From Candidatus Methylomirabilota bacterium (lineage in GTDB: Bacteria > Methylomirabilota > Methylomirabilia > Rokubacteriales > CSP1-6), in NCBI GenBank assembly GCA_035764725.1, contig DASTYT010000149.1:1-64000 (forward strand): a stretch of DNA of 64,000 nt, in the 5' to 3' direction. Both the position numbers and the translations under genes were made by a program. The notes under the pieces are model-generated. The model was given only the letters and a program-made list of their open reading frames with translations, had not been told where the DNA came from and did no database searches. Each line of letters begins with the position of its first letter. The stretch's first letter is position 1. Below, in pieces: positions 45,165 through 53,140 of this stretch.

Positions 45165-45247
45165 GAGGGGCTCCTTTGCGGGTGTCTCTGGCGGCTGCCT
45201 GGATGATGAGCCTGTGGGGGCAAAGGTGTCAAACGGCCGGGGCCGAC

Positions 45248-45274
45248 TTGACATCGCGGTGCCGGGGGTATCCT
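45248..45274 (+). promoter_or_regulatory. possible sigma-70 promoter of the flippase-like gene
   Basis: TTGACA at 45248-45253 and TATCCT at 45269-45274 with a short 15-bp spacer, 24 bp before the ATG at 45298. The -35 is consensus but the spacer is suboptimal. Confidence 0.4.
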
Positions 45275-45297
45275 CTCGAACGGGAGGCCTCCTTCCC

Positions 45298-46299
45298 ATG
45301 GGACGACTCATACGCTTCGTCCTGTTCATGCTCGGCATGCTCCTGGTCTTCGCGCTCTTTCAGCGGATCGGCCTGGCCCCGGTCCTGTCGGCCATCGCGA
45401 AGCTGTCGTGGACGCTTCCGCTGCTGATCCTCTTCCCGGCGTGCCTGATGGTGACGTGCGACGGGCTCGGTTGGCGCTACGCGTTCCGGCGTGACCGCGT
45501 CCCGTTCGGCATCCTCGTCCGGGCGCGCCTGGCCGGCGAAGCGGTCAATGTCACCACGCCCCTCGCCTCCCTCGGGGGCGAGCCCGTCAAGGCCTGGCTG
45601 ATTCGGGCCTATGCCCCACTCTCCGAAAGCGTGCCGTCCGTGGTCGTCGCCAAGACCACGCTCACGATCGGACAAGCCCTGTTCGTGCTGATGGGGTTGC
45701 TCGCCGCCGTGCAGACGCTGCCCGCCGGCTCGGAGCTCCTGCGCGGCATGCGGTGGATGGTCAGCGTCATCTGCCTCGCCGTGGCGGGTTTCGTGACCGT
45801 GCAGGCGCTCGGCGCGGCGGGCGCGATTGGACGCGTCCTCGAGCGTGTCGGCGTGACGCGCACCGGGGGTCCCGCGGGCGTGCTCCCCCGCATCGATCGG
45901 GAGCTCGCCGCCTTCTATCGTCGCGTGCCCGGGCGCCTCGCCCTCTCCGTGTTCTGGCACCTCGCCGGGTGGAGCGTCGGGATGCTGGAGGGGTGGCTCA
46001 TCATGCGCGCGTTGAATCTGCCCGTCTCGCTCGCCACCGCGCTGGTGGTGGAGTCGGTCGAGGCGACCATCGCCTTCGCCGCCTTCATGATTCCCGCCCG
46101 GGCGGGCGTGCAGGAAGCGGGACACGTGGCGGCCTTCGTCGCGCTCGGCCTGGGGGCCCCCGTCGGCCTGGCCTTCACCGTGGTGCGGCGGCTCCGCCAG
46201 GCGGTCTGGGCGGGACTCGGCTACGTGGCTCTCGCGAGCCTACAGGGCACGGCGGGTTACCCGCCTCCCGCGCCCGCCATCCTCGAGCGCGAGGCCTGA
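45298..46299 (+). CDS. lysylphosphatidylglycerol synthase TM-region/flippase-like membrane protein
   Basis: 333 residues from ATG 45298, preceded by GGGAGG; the in-frame region upstream is not conserved. Seven to eight hydrophobic segments are visible (about residues 5-20, 33-52, 115-140, 152-175, 225-250, 255-280, 290-310). The TPLASLGGEPVKAWLIR segment and the C-terminal IPARAGVQEAGHVAAFVALGL are typical of the UPF0104/LPG_synthase_TM family, which flips or presents lipids (MprF N-terminal domain-like, hopanoid-related HpnL). No catalytic MprF-type domain is attached. Asparagine-synthetase debris follows at once. Confidence 0.85.
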   Translation: MGRLIRFVLFMLGMLLVFALFQRIGLAPVLSAIAKLSWTLPLLILFPACLMVTCDGLGWRYAFRRDRVPFGILVRARLAGEAVNVTTPLASLGGEPVKAWLIRAYAPLSESVPSVVVAKTTLTIGQALFVLMGLLAAVQTLPAGSELLRGMRWMVSVICLAVAGFVTVQALGAAGAIGRVLERVGVTRTGGPAGVLPRIDRELAAFYRRVPGRLALSVFWHLAGWSVGMLEGWLIMRALNLPVSLATALVVESVEATIAFAAFMIPARAGVQEAGHVAAFVALGLGAPVGLAFTVVRRLRQAVWAGLGYVALASLQGTAGYPPPAPAILEREA

Positions 46300-46301
46300 C
46301 C

Positions 46302-46575
46302 GTGTGCGGCATCGCGGTTGGCTCCGGATCAGCGCAGGTCGACGAGGCGATGCGGTCGCGCCTCGTCAGCGACGTGCCGCTGGGATGCCTGATCAGCGGC
46401 GGCATCGCTCGACCCCAGTGACGGCCACCGCCGTCCGCCAGCGGCCGGGCATCCGCACGTTCACGGTGGGTTCCGCTCGCTGTGGGACGCGGCACGAGGA
46501 GCTGGTGGTCTCGGCGGAGGATGTGCTCGCCCTGCTGCCGGGGGTGATCGGCTGGGGGGCCACGCGCGGATCCTC
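46302..46575 (+). pseudogene. asnB: asparagine synthetase (glutamine-hydrolysing) remnant
   Basis: GTG 46302 opens VCGIAV, the amidotransferase N-terminus with nucleophile Cys2, but within nine codons the sequence jumps to VDEAMRSRLVSDVPLGCLISGGI, which is the synthetase-domain P-loop that normally lies some 230 residues later. After a frameshift the next family pieces follow: RPGIRTFTVG and RHEELVVSAEDVLALLP. The rest is gone and the antisense cyclase gene ends at 46581. So an asnB-like gene with one large internal and one terminal deletion, about 10-15% of its original length. Confidence 0.8.
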
Positions 46576-46580
46576 TGGGC

Positions 46581-47639
46581 CTAGCCGCGGGCCCGCACGC
46601 TGTAGTGCCGAAGCGCCTCGTCCTTGCCCCGCAGCTCTCGCGCGCCCATGTCCTCGAGCTCGAGCTCGGCAGGCACCTGGCACTGCTTGAGCAACGCCTC
46701 CGACACGAGCACGCGGCGCTCCAGCGGTCGGCACTGCGCCTCGATTCTGGCCGCGGTGTTGACGGTGTCGCCGCTGTGGACGATGTCCTTCTTGATGTCG
46801 CCGATCTCCGCAGTGACCACGGGGCCACCGTGAAGCCCCGCCTTGAACTCGGGCACCATTCCGTAGCGGGCCAGGTAGCGGTCCTTCTGCTCGTGGACGC
46901 GCTCGTTCACGAGAAAGACGCAGCGGAGGCAGTTGCCCTGGCGGAGCCCCTTGTCCACCGTCCACGTGATCACCGCCTCGTCGCCGACGTACTGATAGAT
47001 CTGGCCCCGGGTCTCCAGGACGGGGTCGGCCAGATCGTGGAAGAAATCGTTCTTGAAGTCGTTGAACCGTAGTGGGCCCAGCGCGGCGGCGATGGCGGTG
47101 GAGTTGTTCAGGTCGAGGAACATGAAGATCCGCTCTTCGGCGACCGGGCGATGGTAGCGACCGAGGAGGAGGCTCGTCAGCGTGCCCGGGCCGAGCATGC
47201 GGTTCAGCTGGCGCACGAAGTTGATGACGAAGCTGGTCAGCGTGAGGATCACCAGTGCCAGGACGAAGCGGCTGCCGAACACGAACGATCGATACTCCGG
47301 CGACGTGTAGTAGCCGAGGAGCCCGCCGTGCTCGGAGAGGCCCAGCACGGGCATGGTGACGGCGTGTATGGCGAGGGCGCAGAGGATGACATAGAAGAAC
47401 GTGCGGAGAAGAAGAAGCCCGCCCACGGTGAGCGAGCGCACCACGCGGGGGATCACGCGCAACTCGAACCACGCGCTGCCGAGGCCGATGGCCGCGCCCG
47501 TCGCGGCCGCGCCCAGCTCGCGGGCGGCGTGGGTCGGCACGCGCCGCACGATCCAGTGCACGAGCAGAGCCGCCGCGATCCAGCCGCCCGTGATCCAGAG
47601 CGTCGCGACGATCGATCGAGCGGAACGGCGGGACGGCAC
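46581..47639 (-). CDS. membrane-anchored class III adenylate/guanylate cyclase
   Basis: 352 residues, GTG start. Four hydrophobic segments occupy the N-terminal half (about 10-30, 45-62, 68-100, 120-145), followed by a class III cyclase homology domain: FMFLDLNNSTAIAAALG with the first metal Asp, YQYVGDEAVITW with the second, and DIVHSGDTVNTAARIE. The DLNNST start replaces the usual DIxGFT, so the metal Asp is kept and the rest is divergent. It presumably converts ATP or GTP to a cyclic nucleotide in response to a membrane signal; nucleotide specificity is not determinable by eye. A palindromic element lies 39 bp upstream of its start. Confidence 0.87.
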   Translation of the reverse strand: MPSRRSARSIVATLWITGGWIAAALLVHWIVRRVPTHAARELGAAATGAAIGLGSAWFELRVIPRVVRSLTVGGLLLLRTFFYVILCALAIHAVTMPVLGLSEHGGLLGYYTSPEYRSFVFGSRFVLALVILTLTSFVINFVRQLNRMLGPGTLTSLLLGRYHRPVAEERIFMFLDLNNSTAIAAALGPLRFNDFKNDFFHDLADPVLETRGQIYQYVGDEAVITWTVDKGLRQGNCLRCVFLVNERVHEQKDRYLARYGMVPEFKAGLHGGPVVTAEIGDIKKDIVHSGDTVNTAARIEAQCRPLERRVLVSEALLKQCQVPAELELEDMGARELRGKDEALRHYSVRARG

Positions 47640-47677
47640 GAGCTCCAGCGTAGCCGCGCCGCTTCCGGGGTGTCAAA

Positions 47678-47704
47678 CGGGGTACCCCCCGGGCGGGTAC
47701 CCCG
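47678..47704. promoter_or_regulatory. perfect 10-bp inverted repeat between usp and the cyclase gene
   Basis: CGGGGTACCC / GGGTACCCCG separated by CCCGGGC. Located in the 89-bp gap after the universal stress protein stop and before the cyclase start (both minus strand). The fold is very stable; it could be the terminator of usp or an operator of the cyclase gene. Confidence 0.45.
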
Positions 47705-47728
47705 GCCGTCACCTCCTCGTAATCGTGT

Positions 47729-48166
47729 TCAGCGGGTCACGAGAACGGGGAGCTTGGCGTGCGTCAGCACCTTGTGAGTCTCGCTGCCGAGAACCACGGC
47801 CGAGACGCCCTTCCGTCCGTGCGACGCCATGTAGATCAGGTCGCATCCTTTGCTCATCGCGGTGGCGATGATCCCTTCGTACGGATGGTCGGCGATCACG
47901 TGCTCTACGTCGCACGGGACCCGGGCTGCGTTCGCGGCGGCGGTGACGACGCCGAGGAACCTCTCGGCGCGCTCCTCGCAGTCCTTCTTGTATTGCTCGG
48001 CCGTGTCGCTGACCATCAGGGGGTCGAGAGCGAAGGTGTGGAAGCCCGCCGAGACCGTCACTCCGGTGACCTTCGCCCCCAGGGCTTTGGCGAGACCCAT
48101 CGCCCCTTCGATCGCCCTGGTGGAGAGCGCAGAACCGTCGGTCGGAAGCAGGATGTGCTTGTACAT
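47729..48166 (-). CDS. universal stress protein (UspA family)
   Basis: 145 residues. N-terminal YKHILLPTDGSALSTRAIEGAMGLAKALGAKVTGVTV and C-terminal DLIYMASHGRKGVSAVVLGSETHKVLTHAKLPVLVTR. The latter contains the G-x2-G-x9-G-S/T ATP-binding motif, so it belongs to the nucleotide-binding (UspFG/MJ0577-like) branch. Cytosolic single-domain stress protein. ATG 48166 is preceded by GAGGAGGGAGCC, a strong ribosome site. It is separated from the SDR gene by 155 bp holding a GC-rich palindrome. Confidence 0.93.
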   Translation of the reverse strand: MYKHILLPTDGSALSTRAIEGAMGLAKALGAKVTGVTVSAGFHTFALDPLMVSDTAEQYKKDCEERAERFLGVVTAAANAARVPCDVEHVIADHPYEGIIATAMSKGCDLIYMASHGRKGVSAVVLGSETHKVLTHAKLPVLVTR

Positions 48167-48289
48167 GGCTCCCTCCTCTCTGCTCGCTAACGGAATCTTT
48201 CGGCATCATTCGTGCCAGCTCTGAAGTGTAGTGAAATCAAGAGCTTGAATCGGCTCGGCGCTGCGCTGGGGCGGGGGCGGCCGCCGGCG

Positions 48290-48309
48290 CTGGGGCGCTG
48301 GCGCCCCAG
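48290..48309 (-). terminator. GC-rich 9-bp palindrome downstream of the SDR gene
   Basis: CTGGGGCGC-TG-GCGCCCCAG lies 13 bp past the SDR stop codon on the minus strand. There is no T-run, so it is at best a weak intrinsic terminator or mRNA end stabiliser. Confidence 0.4.
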
Positions 48310-48321
48310 TGCCTCAGGCCC

Positions 48322-49065
48322 CTACATCGCGAGCCAGCCGCCGTCGACGACCAACTCGGTGCCGGTGATGTACGAAGCCTCGTCGGAGGCGAGGAAGAGC
48401 ACCGCGTAGGCGACCTCCTCGACGCGTCCCATGCGGCCCATGGGGACGGCGGCGAGCATCTTCTCGCGGTAGTTGGGGTCGGCGAGCGCCTTCGAGGTGC
48501 GCATGGCCGGCAGCACGCCCGGATGGACGGAGTTCACGCGAATGCCCTTTCGCGCGTACTGCACCGCTGCGGACTTGGTCATGAGCCGCACTGCGCCCTT
48601 GGAGGCGTTGTAGCCCATGTGAAGCCCGAGCTGGGCCACGAAGCCTGAGACCGACGAGATGTTCACGATGGACCCCGCGCCCGCCTTGACCATCACCGGC
48701 AGCGCCGACTTCATGCCGAGGAACACGCCCTTGGCGTTCACATCCATCAGCTTGTCCCAGGCGGACGTGCTCATGATGTCGGGGTCGAATGTGCCGCTGA
48801 TGCCGGCATTGTTCACGAGGATGTCGAGCTTGCCGAATTGCGCGACGGTGGTGGCGATGACCTGCTCCCACGCGGGCTCGCTCGTCACGTCGAGATGCAC
48901 GTAGCGCGCGTTGGCGCCGATGCCGTCGGCCACCGCCTTGCCCTCCGCGTCCAGCACGTCGGCGACGACGACCTTGGCGCCTTCCCCGGCGAAGATCTCC
49001 GCCTCGCTCTTGCCCATGCCGCTCGCCGCGCCCGTGATCAGCGCGACCTTCCCTTGGAGTCTCAT
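48322..49065 (-). CDS. short-chain dehydrogenase/reductase (classical SDR)
   Basis: 247 residues. Cofactor site TGAASGMG near residue 11; Asp at the end of beta-2 in VVVADVLDAEGK indicates NAD(H) preference; NNAG motif; catalytic Ser of NISSVSG, and YNASK with Tyr and Lys. C-terminal ASYITGTELVVDGG is standard. Glucose-1-dehydrogenase/3-hydroxyacyl-type sequence; the exact substrate is open. It lies 20 bp downstream of the acyl-CoA ligase gene and is probably cotranscribed with it and the thioesterase as a small lipid/steroid-degradation-like operon. Confidence 0.92.
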   Translation of the reverse strand: MRLQGKVALITGAASGMGKSEAEIFAGEGAKVVVADVLDAEGKAVADGIGANARYVHLDVTSEPAWEQVIATTVAQFGKLDILVNNAGISGTFDPDIMSTSAWDKLMDVNAKGVFLGMKSALPVMVKAGAGSIVNISSVSGFVAQLGLHMGYNASKGAVRLMTKSAAVQYARKGIRVNSVHPGVLPAMRTSKALADPNYREKMLAAVPMGRMGRVEEVAYAVLFLASDEASYITGTELVVDGGWLAM

Positions 49066-49085
49066 GGCTCGCTCCCTTTCTCTCG

Positions 49086-50711
49086 TCAGCTACGCTTCTT
49101 GCGCTCCCGCAGGTCGAGCACTCCGGGCCGGCGGCGCGGGTCCTCGTCCTTGGGAAAGATCTGCGTCTTCTGTACCTTCTGCGTCCCCGTGGTCGGGAGG
49201 CGCTCCACGAACAGGATCCAGCCCGGCGCCTTGAAGTAGGCGAGGCGCGCGAGGCTCCAGTCCATCAGCGCCCCCCCGAGCGCCGCGTCCGCCTTCACGC
49301 CCGGCATGGCCACCACGCAGGCCATGACTTCTTCCTCGCGCACCTCGTCCGGCACCGCCAGCACCGCCACCTGCGCGACCGCCTCGTGGGCCTGCAGCAC
49401 GGCTTCCACCTCGGCGGCGGCGACGTTCTCGCCCGAGCGGCGGATGATGTTCTTCTTGCGGTCCACGAAGATCAGCATGCCATCGGGCTCTTGTCGGACT
49501 GTATCGCCGGTGTGGAACCAGCCACCTCGCCAGGCCTCGTCGGTCGCTCTCGGGTCCTTGAGATAGCCCGAGAAGAATCCGTGGCGCGGGCCCTCAGCGC
49601 CGCCCCAGCGCACGAGGAGCTCGCCGTCGGCGCCACGTGGCAGCTCGCGATCCGCGTCGTCGACCACGCGCGCCTCGAAGCCGCCGTGCGGGCGGCCGAA
49701 CGCGCGGGTGTGGATCTGCCGTGGCTCCTCGCGGTCCGCGTAGATGCGGCCTGTCTCCGTCATGCCCCACACTTCCACCAATGGGAAGCCGAAGCGCTTC
49801 TCGAAAGCCTCGTGGAGCTGAGGCTCGACGCCGGCGCCCAGTCCGAAGCGCACGCGATGCGCCCGCTCCTCGGGGGAGGGTGCCTGGTTGAGCAGCAGCG
49901 GCGGCATCACGCCCAGATAGTGGATGGCCGTCGCGCGCGTCGTCACCACATCAGGCCACCAGCGACGCGGGCTGAAGCGCTCGGGGAGGATCAGGCAGCT
50001 CGCGGTGAGGACTACGCAAGTTCCGGTGATACCGAGACAGTTCATGTGAAAGAGCGGCAGAGGATTCAGGATGCGCTCGCGCCCGTGCTCGACCGCGAGC
50101 CGCCCACCGAGGTCGCGATACCAGGCGCCCCCGTTGAGCATGTAGAAGTTCGACAGCACACAGCCCTTGGGCCGGCCCGTCGTCCCCGAGGTGTAGAGCA
50201 GCGCGCACTCCGTCTCGAGGGTGGGCGCGCCGGTGCGCGTCGCCGCGCCGGCCTTCGGCAGCGCGGCCGGCCAGGCCGCGGTGCTCACCACCGGCAGCGG
50301 CTTGGCGCGCTCCCGGGCCACCGCCTCCAGCGTGACCACCCGCTCCGAGACCGAGACCGCCAGATCCGCCTCGGAGTGGTCCATCTGATAGGCCAGCTCG
50401 TCGTGACGGTAGTCGGGGTTCACCGGCACGATGCCCGCGCCGAGAGCGTTCAGCGCGAGATAGTGGAAGAACATCTCGGGCCGGTTCTCGAGCAGCAGCG
50501 CCACGCGATGTCCATGACCGTAGCCGGCGGCGGCGTACGCGTCGCGGAGCCCCAGCACCTCCGCGCGCGTCTGCGCGTAGGTGTACTCCACGCCGTCCGG
50601 ATGGTAGGCGCGGCCCGGCGCGGGCGGCGCGCAGAGGAAGGCGTTGTCGGGCGACGTCGTCGCGGTGGCCATGAACGCCTCGAACACCGTCGCGGCGCCG
50701 CCGAAGCTCAT
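49086..50711 (-). CDS. AMP-forming acyl-CoA synthetase (ANL superfamily, CaiC-like)
   Basis: 541 residues from ATG 50711. ANL motifs: A3 core LLYTSGTTGRPKGCVLSN, A5 VEVWGMTETG, A7 WFHTGDTV, A8 FVDRKKNIIRRSGENVAAAEVE, and a C-terminal Lys in GTQKVQKTQIF that would catalyse adenylation. It ligates a carboxylic acid to CoA via acyl-AMP; the LFHMNCLGIT segment resembles crotonobetaine/carnitine-CoA ligases, but the substrate is not certain. The start overlaps the thioesterase stop by ATGA, and the SDR follows 20 bp downstream. Confidence 0.9.
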   Translation of the reverse strand: MSFGGAATVFEAFMATATTSPDNAFLCAPPAPGRAYHPDGVEYTYAQTRAEVLGLRDAYAAAGYGHGHRVALLLENRPEMFFHYLALNALGAGIVPVNPDYRHDELAYQMDHSEADLAVSVSERVVTLEAVARERAKPLPVVSTAAWPAALPKAGAATRTGAPTLETECALLYTSGTTGRPKGCVLSNFYMLNGGAWYRDLGGRLAVEHGRERILNPLPLFHMNCLGITGTCVVLTASCLILPERFSPRRWWPDVVTTRATAIHYLGVMPPLLLNQAPSPEERAHRVRFGLGAGVEPQLHEAFEKRFGFPLVEVWGMTETGRIYADREEPRQIHTRAFGRPHGGFEARVVDDADRELPRGADGELLVRWGGAEGPRHGFFSGYLKDPRATDEAWRGGWFHTGDTVRQEPDGMLIFVDRKKNIIRRSGENVAAAEVEAVLQAHEAVAQVAVLAVPDEVREEEVMACVVAMPGVKADAALGGALMDWSLARLAYFKAPGWILFVERLPTTGTQKVQKTQIFPKDEDPRRRPGVLDLRERKKRS

Positions 50712-51577
50712 GCCGTGCCTCCGCGTAGGCGCGAGACGCCCTCCTGGACCACCGAGGCCACGAGCGTGCCGTCGCGCGTGAAGAGACTCCCGCGCGCGAG
50801 CGCGCGGCCCTCCGCTGCCACCGGCGACTGCTGCACGTAAAGTAACCAATGGTCCATCCGAAAAAATCGGTGAAACCACATCCCATGGTCGAGGCTCGCC
50901 TGCTCGACCTGCGGGTCGAGCCATGCGAGGCCAAGGGGATAGCAGGTGATATCGAGCAGCGTCATGTCGCATGCATACGCGAACGTTGCCTCGTGGAGCA
51001 GGGGATCCTCCGGCAGGCGGCCCACCGCGCGTATCCAGGTATGGGCCACGGGCGGGACCTTCGGCGGATCGACGATGGGCACGGGATTCACCTGCCGAAC
51101 CTCGACCGCGCGCTCGGTGAGGAGCCACGGACGATCTTCCGGCCGCAGCCTATCGACCTCGGCCTTGCGCTGATCGAGCTCGGAGGCCAGGCCCTCCGGC
51201 CCGGGCACTTCCGGCATGGCCTCGTGCTGATGCACGTGGCTCGGGGGCGGCTCCGCCGTGAAGGACGCCGTCGCCACCAGGATCTCGCGATCCCCCTGCC
51301 ACGCGGAGAGCTGCCGCTGGGCGAAACGCCGGCCGTCGCGCAGCCGGCGCACGCGGTACTCGATGGGGGCCATCGGATCGCCCGGCGCCAGGAAGCTCAC
51401 GTGGAGACTGTGGCAGCGCCGATCCGTCGCGGTCATTCCCCCGGCGACAAGGGCCTGGGCGAGGAGGTCCCCGCCGAACATGCGCGGCCGCGTGCGCTCG
51501 ATAGCCCGACCCTCGAAGCGATCCTCGTCGAGGCGGGTCAGCGTGAGCCCTTCGAGCAGCGAGGCGAGAGGGTCCAT
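50708..51577 (-). CDS. acyl-CoA thioesterase II (TesB-like double hot dog)
   Basis: 289 residues from ATG 51577; a GTG at 51583 adds two residues. Two hot-dog halves: residues 1-125 with GRAIERTRPRMFGGDLLAQALVAGGMTATDRRCHSLHVSFLAPGDP and residues 150-285 with TWIRAVGRLPEDPLLHEATFAYACDMTLLD, QASLDHGMWFHRFFRMDHWLLYVQQSP and LVASVVQEGVSRLR. The LDH Asp and VVQEG Gln match the TesB catalytic residues. It hydrolyses acyl-CoA esters and is coupled by ATGA to the acyl-CoA synthetase. The pairing of a ligase with a thioesterase suggests control of the CoA pool or recycling of dead-end acyl-CoAs. It is transcribed divergently from the amidohydrolase-like gene. Confidence 0.9.
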   Translation of the reverse strand: MDPLASLLEGLTLTRLDEDRFEGRAIERTRPRMFGGDLLAQALVAGGMTATDRRCHSLHVSFLAPGDPMAPIEYRVRRLRDGRRFAQRQLSAWQGDREILVATASFTAEPPPSHVHQHEAMPEVPGPEGLASELDQRKAEVDRLRPEDRPWLLTERAVEVRQVNPVPIVDPPKVPPVAHTWIRAVGRLPEDPLLHEATFAYACDMTLLDITCYPLGLAWLDPQVEQASLDHGMWFHRFFRMDHWLLYVQQSPVAAEGRALARGSLFTRDGTLVASVVQEGVSRLRGGTA

Positions 51578-51625
51578 GGCCACGGGGCAGCATTATACTG
51601 GGCCGAGCGAGAGGAGGAGCTGCCC

Positions 51626-53110
51626 ATGCCCACGCGCCACCCACTCGATGCCGCCAACCCCTTCGCCTTCCGTCTCCGTCCCGGCATGCGGCAGGGCCTC
51701 GCGACCGAGACCCCATTGCCCACGCGTCTCGTCTCCAACGAAGAATTCCCGCCCCTGCCGCAGACACCGGAGCAGGCGCAGGTCGAGCATCGCATCCTCG
51801 CCGACGCGGGGCGGATGGCGCCGCGGCTCGGCCTCTCCCGCCGCGACTTCCTGCGCACCGGCGGCGGCATGGCCACCGCGCTGCTCGCCATGAACGCGGT
51901 GTACGGGCGCTTCTTCGACGTGCTGCCGGTGGAGGCGGCGGAGGCCGCGGCCTTCCAGGAGCGCGCGGGGGCGCCCTACTTCATCTTCGACCTACAGCTC
52001 CACTACGTGGGTTCGGCCTACGATCCCGCTGGCGACGCGGGCCGGCGGGGAGGCGTCCCCAAGGGGGCGCTGCTGGGCCTCCGCCGCAACTCGAAGCGCC
52101 TCAACCCCAAGCTTGCCGGCGACACCGGCACCTTCGCCGATCTGTCCTGGTCCAACATGGTGAAGGAGGTGTTCCTCGACAGCGAGACCGCCATCGGCCT
52201 CATCTCCACGCCGCCGGGCCCCTATCCGCAGGAAGCGGTGGTGCCCCCCAAGGAAATGACGCACATCCGCGACGAGATCAACCGCGTGACGCAGTCGCGC
52301 CGCATGCTCGCGCACGGGCTCATCACGCCCCAGCTCGGCCAGGCCGATCTCGACTTCATGGACCAGCAGGCGCAGACGCTAAAGGTGGACGCGTGGAAGG
52401 GCTACACGGGCGCCGCGCCCCAAGGGTTCAGCCACGGCTGGTTCGTGGACGACGAGAAGATCGCCTATCCGATGCTGGAGCGGTCGCGGAAGCTCGGGGT
52501 CAAGCGCATCTGCATCCACAAGGGCCTGCCGCTGGGTCCGGTCGCCGACTACAACCATCCGCGCGACATGATCAAGGCCGCGCGCGACTTCCCCGATCTG
52601 GACTTCATCGCGTATCACGCCGGCCTGCAGTCGGTGGCGGGCGTCGGCCAGGGGCCGGACATTCCCTGGACCACGGAGTTCTGCCAGATGCGGAAGAAGC
52701 AGCCCGCGCTCAAGAACACGTACATGGAGCTGGGCTCGACCTTCGGCCAGCTCGTCACGTACAACCCCACCGCGTGCGCCCACCTCCTCGGCCAGGCCAT
52801 CGACGCCTTCGGCGCGGATCACGTGCTCTGGGGCACCGACTCCATCTGGTACGGGACTCCCCAATGGCAGATCGAGGCCTTCCGCCGCTTCGAGATTCCG
52901 CAGACCCTCATCGACCAGCATGGCTACGCGCCGCTCACCCGCGCGGTCAAGGAGCAGATCTTCGGCCTCAACGCCGCGCGCCTCTTTGGCGTCGACGTGA
53001 ACGCCAAGAGGAACGAGATCCCGACGGACTACCTCTCCCGCATCAAGATGGCGTACCTCGACGACGGGCGGCAGCCCAGTCATCGCTGGTACGGGTGGGT
53101 GACGAGCTAG
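51626..53110 (+). CDS. Tat-exported amidohydrolase-2 family protein
   Basis: 494 residues from ATG 51626, with GAGGAGGAG upstream. A twin-arginine motif SRRDFLR occurs unusually late (residues 71-77) and is followed by the hydrophobic GGGMATALLAMNAVYG, so the Tat region comes after a ~70-residue N-terminal extension. The TIM-barrel part has FIFDLQLHYVG where the metal-binding D-x-H-x-H has Gln in place of the first His, then KRICIHKGLPLG, FIAYHAG and VLWGTDSIWYG. It may be a periplasmic decarboxylase/hydrolase of the 2-amino-3-carboxymuconate-semialdehyde decarboxylase group, possibly with altered metal binding. Followed by an IS481-type element. Confidence 0.85.
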   Translation: MPTRHPLDAANPFAFRLRPGMRQGLATETPLPTRLVSNEEFPPLPQTPEQAQVEHRILADAGRMAPRLGLSRRDFLRTGGGMATALLAMNAVYGRFFDVLPVEAAEAAAFQERAGAPYFIFDLQLHYVGSAYDPAGDAGRRGGVPKGALLGLRRNSKRLNPKLAGDTGTFADLSWSNMVKEVFLDSETAIGLISTPPGPYPQEAVVPPKEMTHIRDEINRVTQSRRMLAHGLITPQLGQADLDFMDQQAQTLKVDAWKGYTGAAPQGFSHGWFVDDEKIAYPMLERSRKLGVKRICIHKGLPLGPVADYNHPRDMIKAARDFPDLDFIAYHAGLQSVAGVGQGPDIPWTTEFCQMRKKQPALKNTYMELGSTFGQLVTYNPTACAHLLGQAIDAFGADHVLWGTDSIWYGTPQWQIEAFRRFEIPQTLIDQHGYAPLTRAVKEQIFGLNAARLFGVDVNAKRNEIPTDYLSRIKMAYLDDGRQPSHRWYGWVTS

Positions 53111-53124
53111 GGTTCCTCCCGCCG

Positions 53125-53140
53125 CACGCCACATCCGGGC
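53125..53140. repeat. 16-bp target-site duplication, left copy
   Basis: CACGCCACATCCGGGC, identical to 54200-54215, directly abuts the left end of the IS element. Confidence 0.8.
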
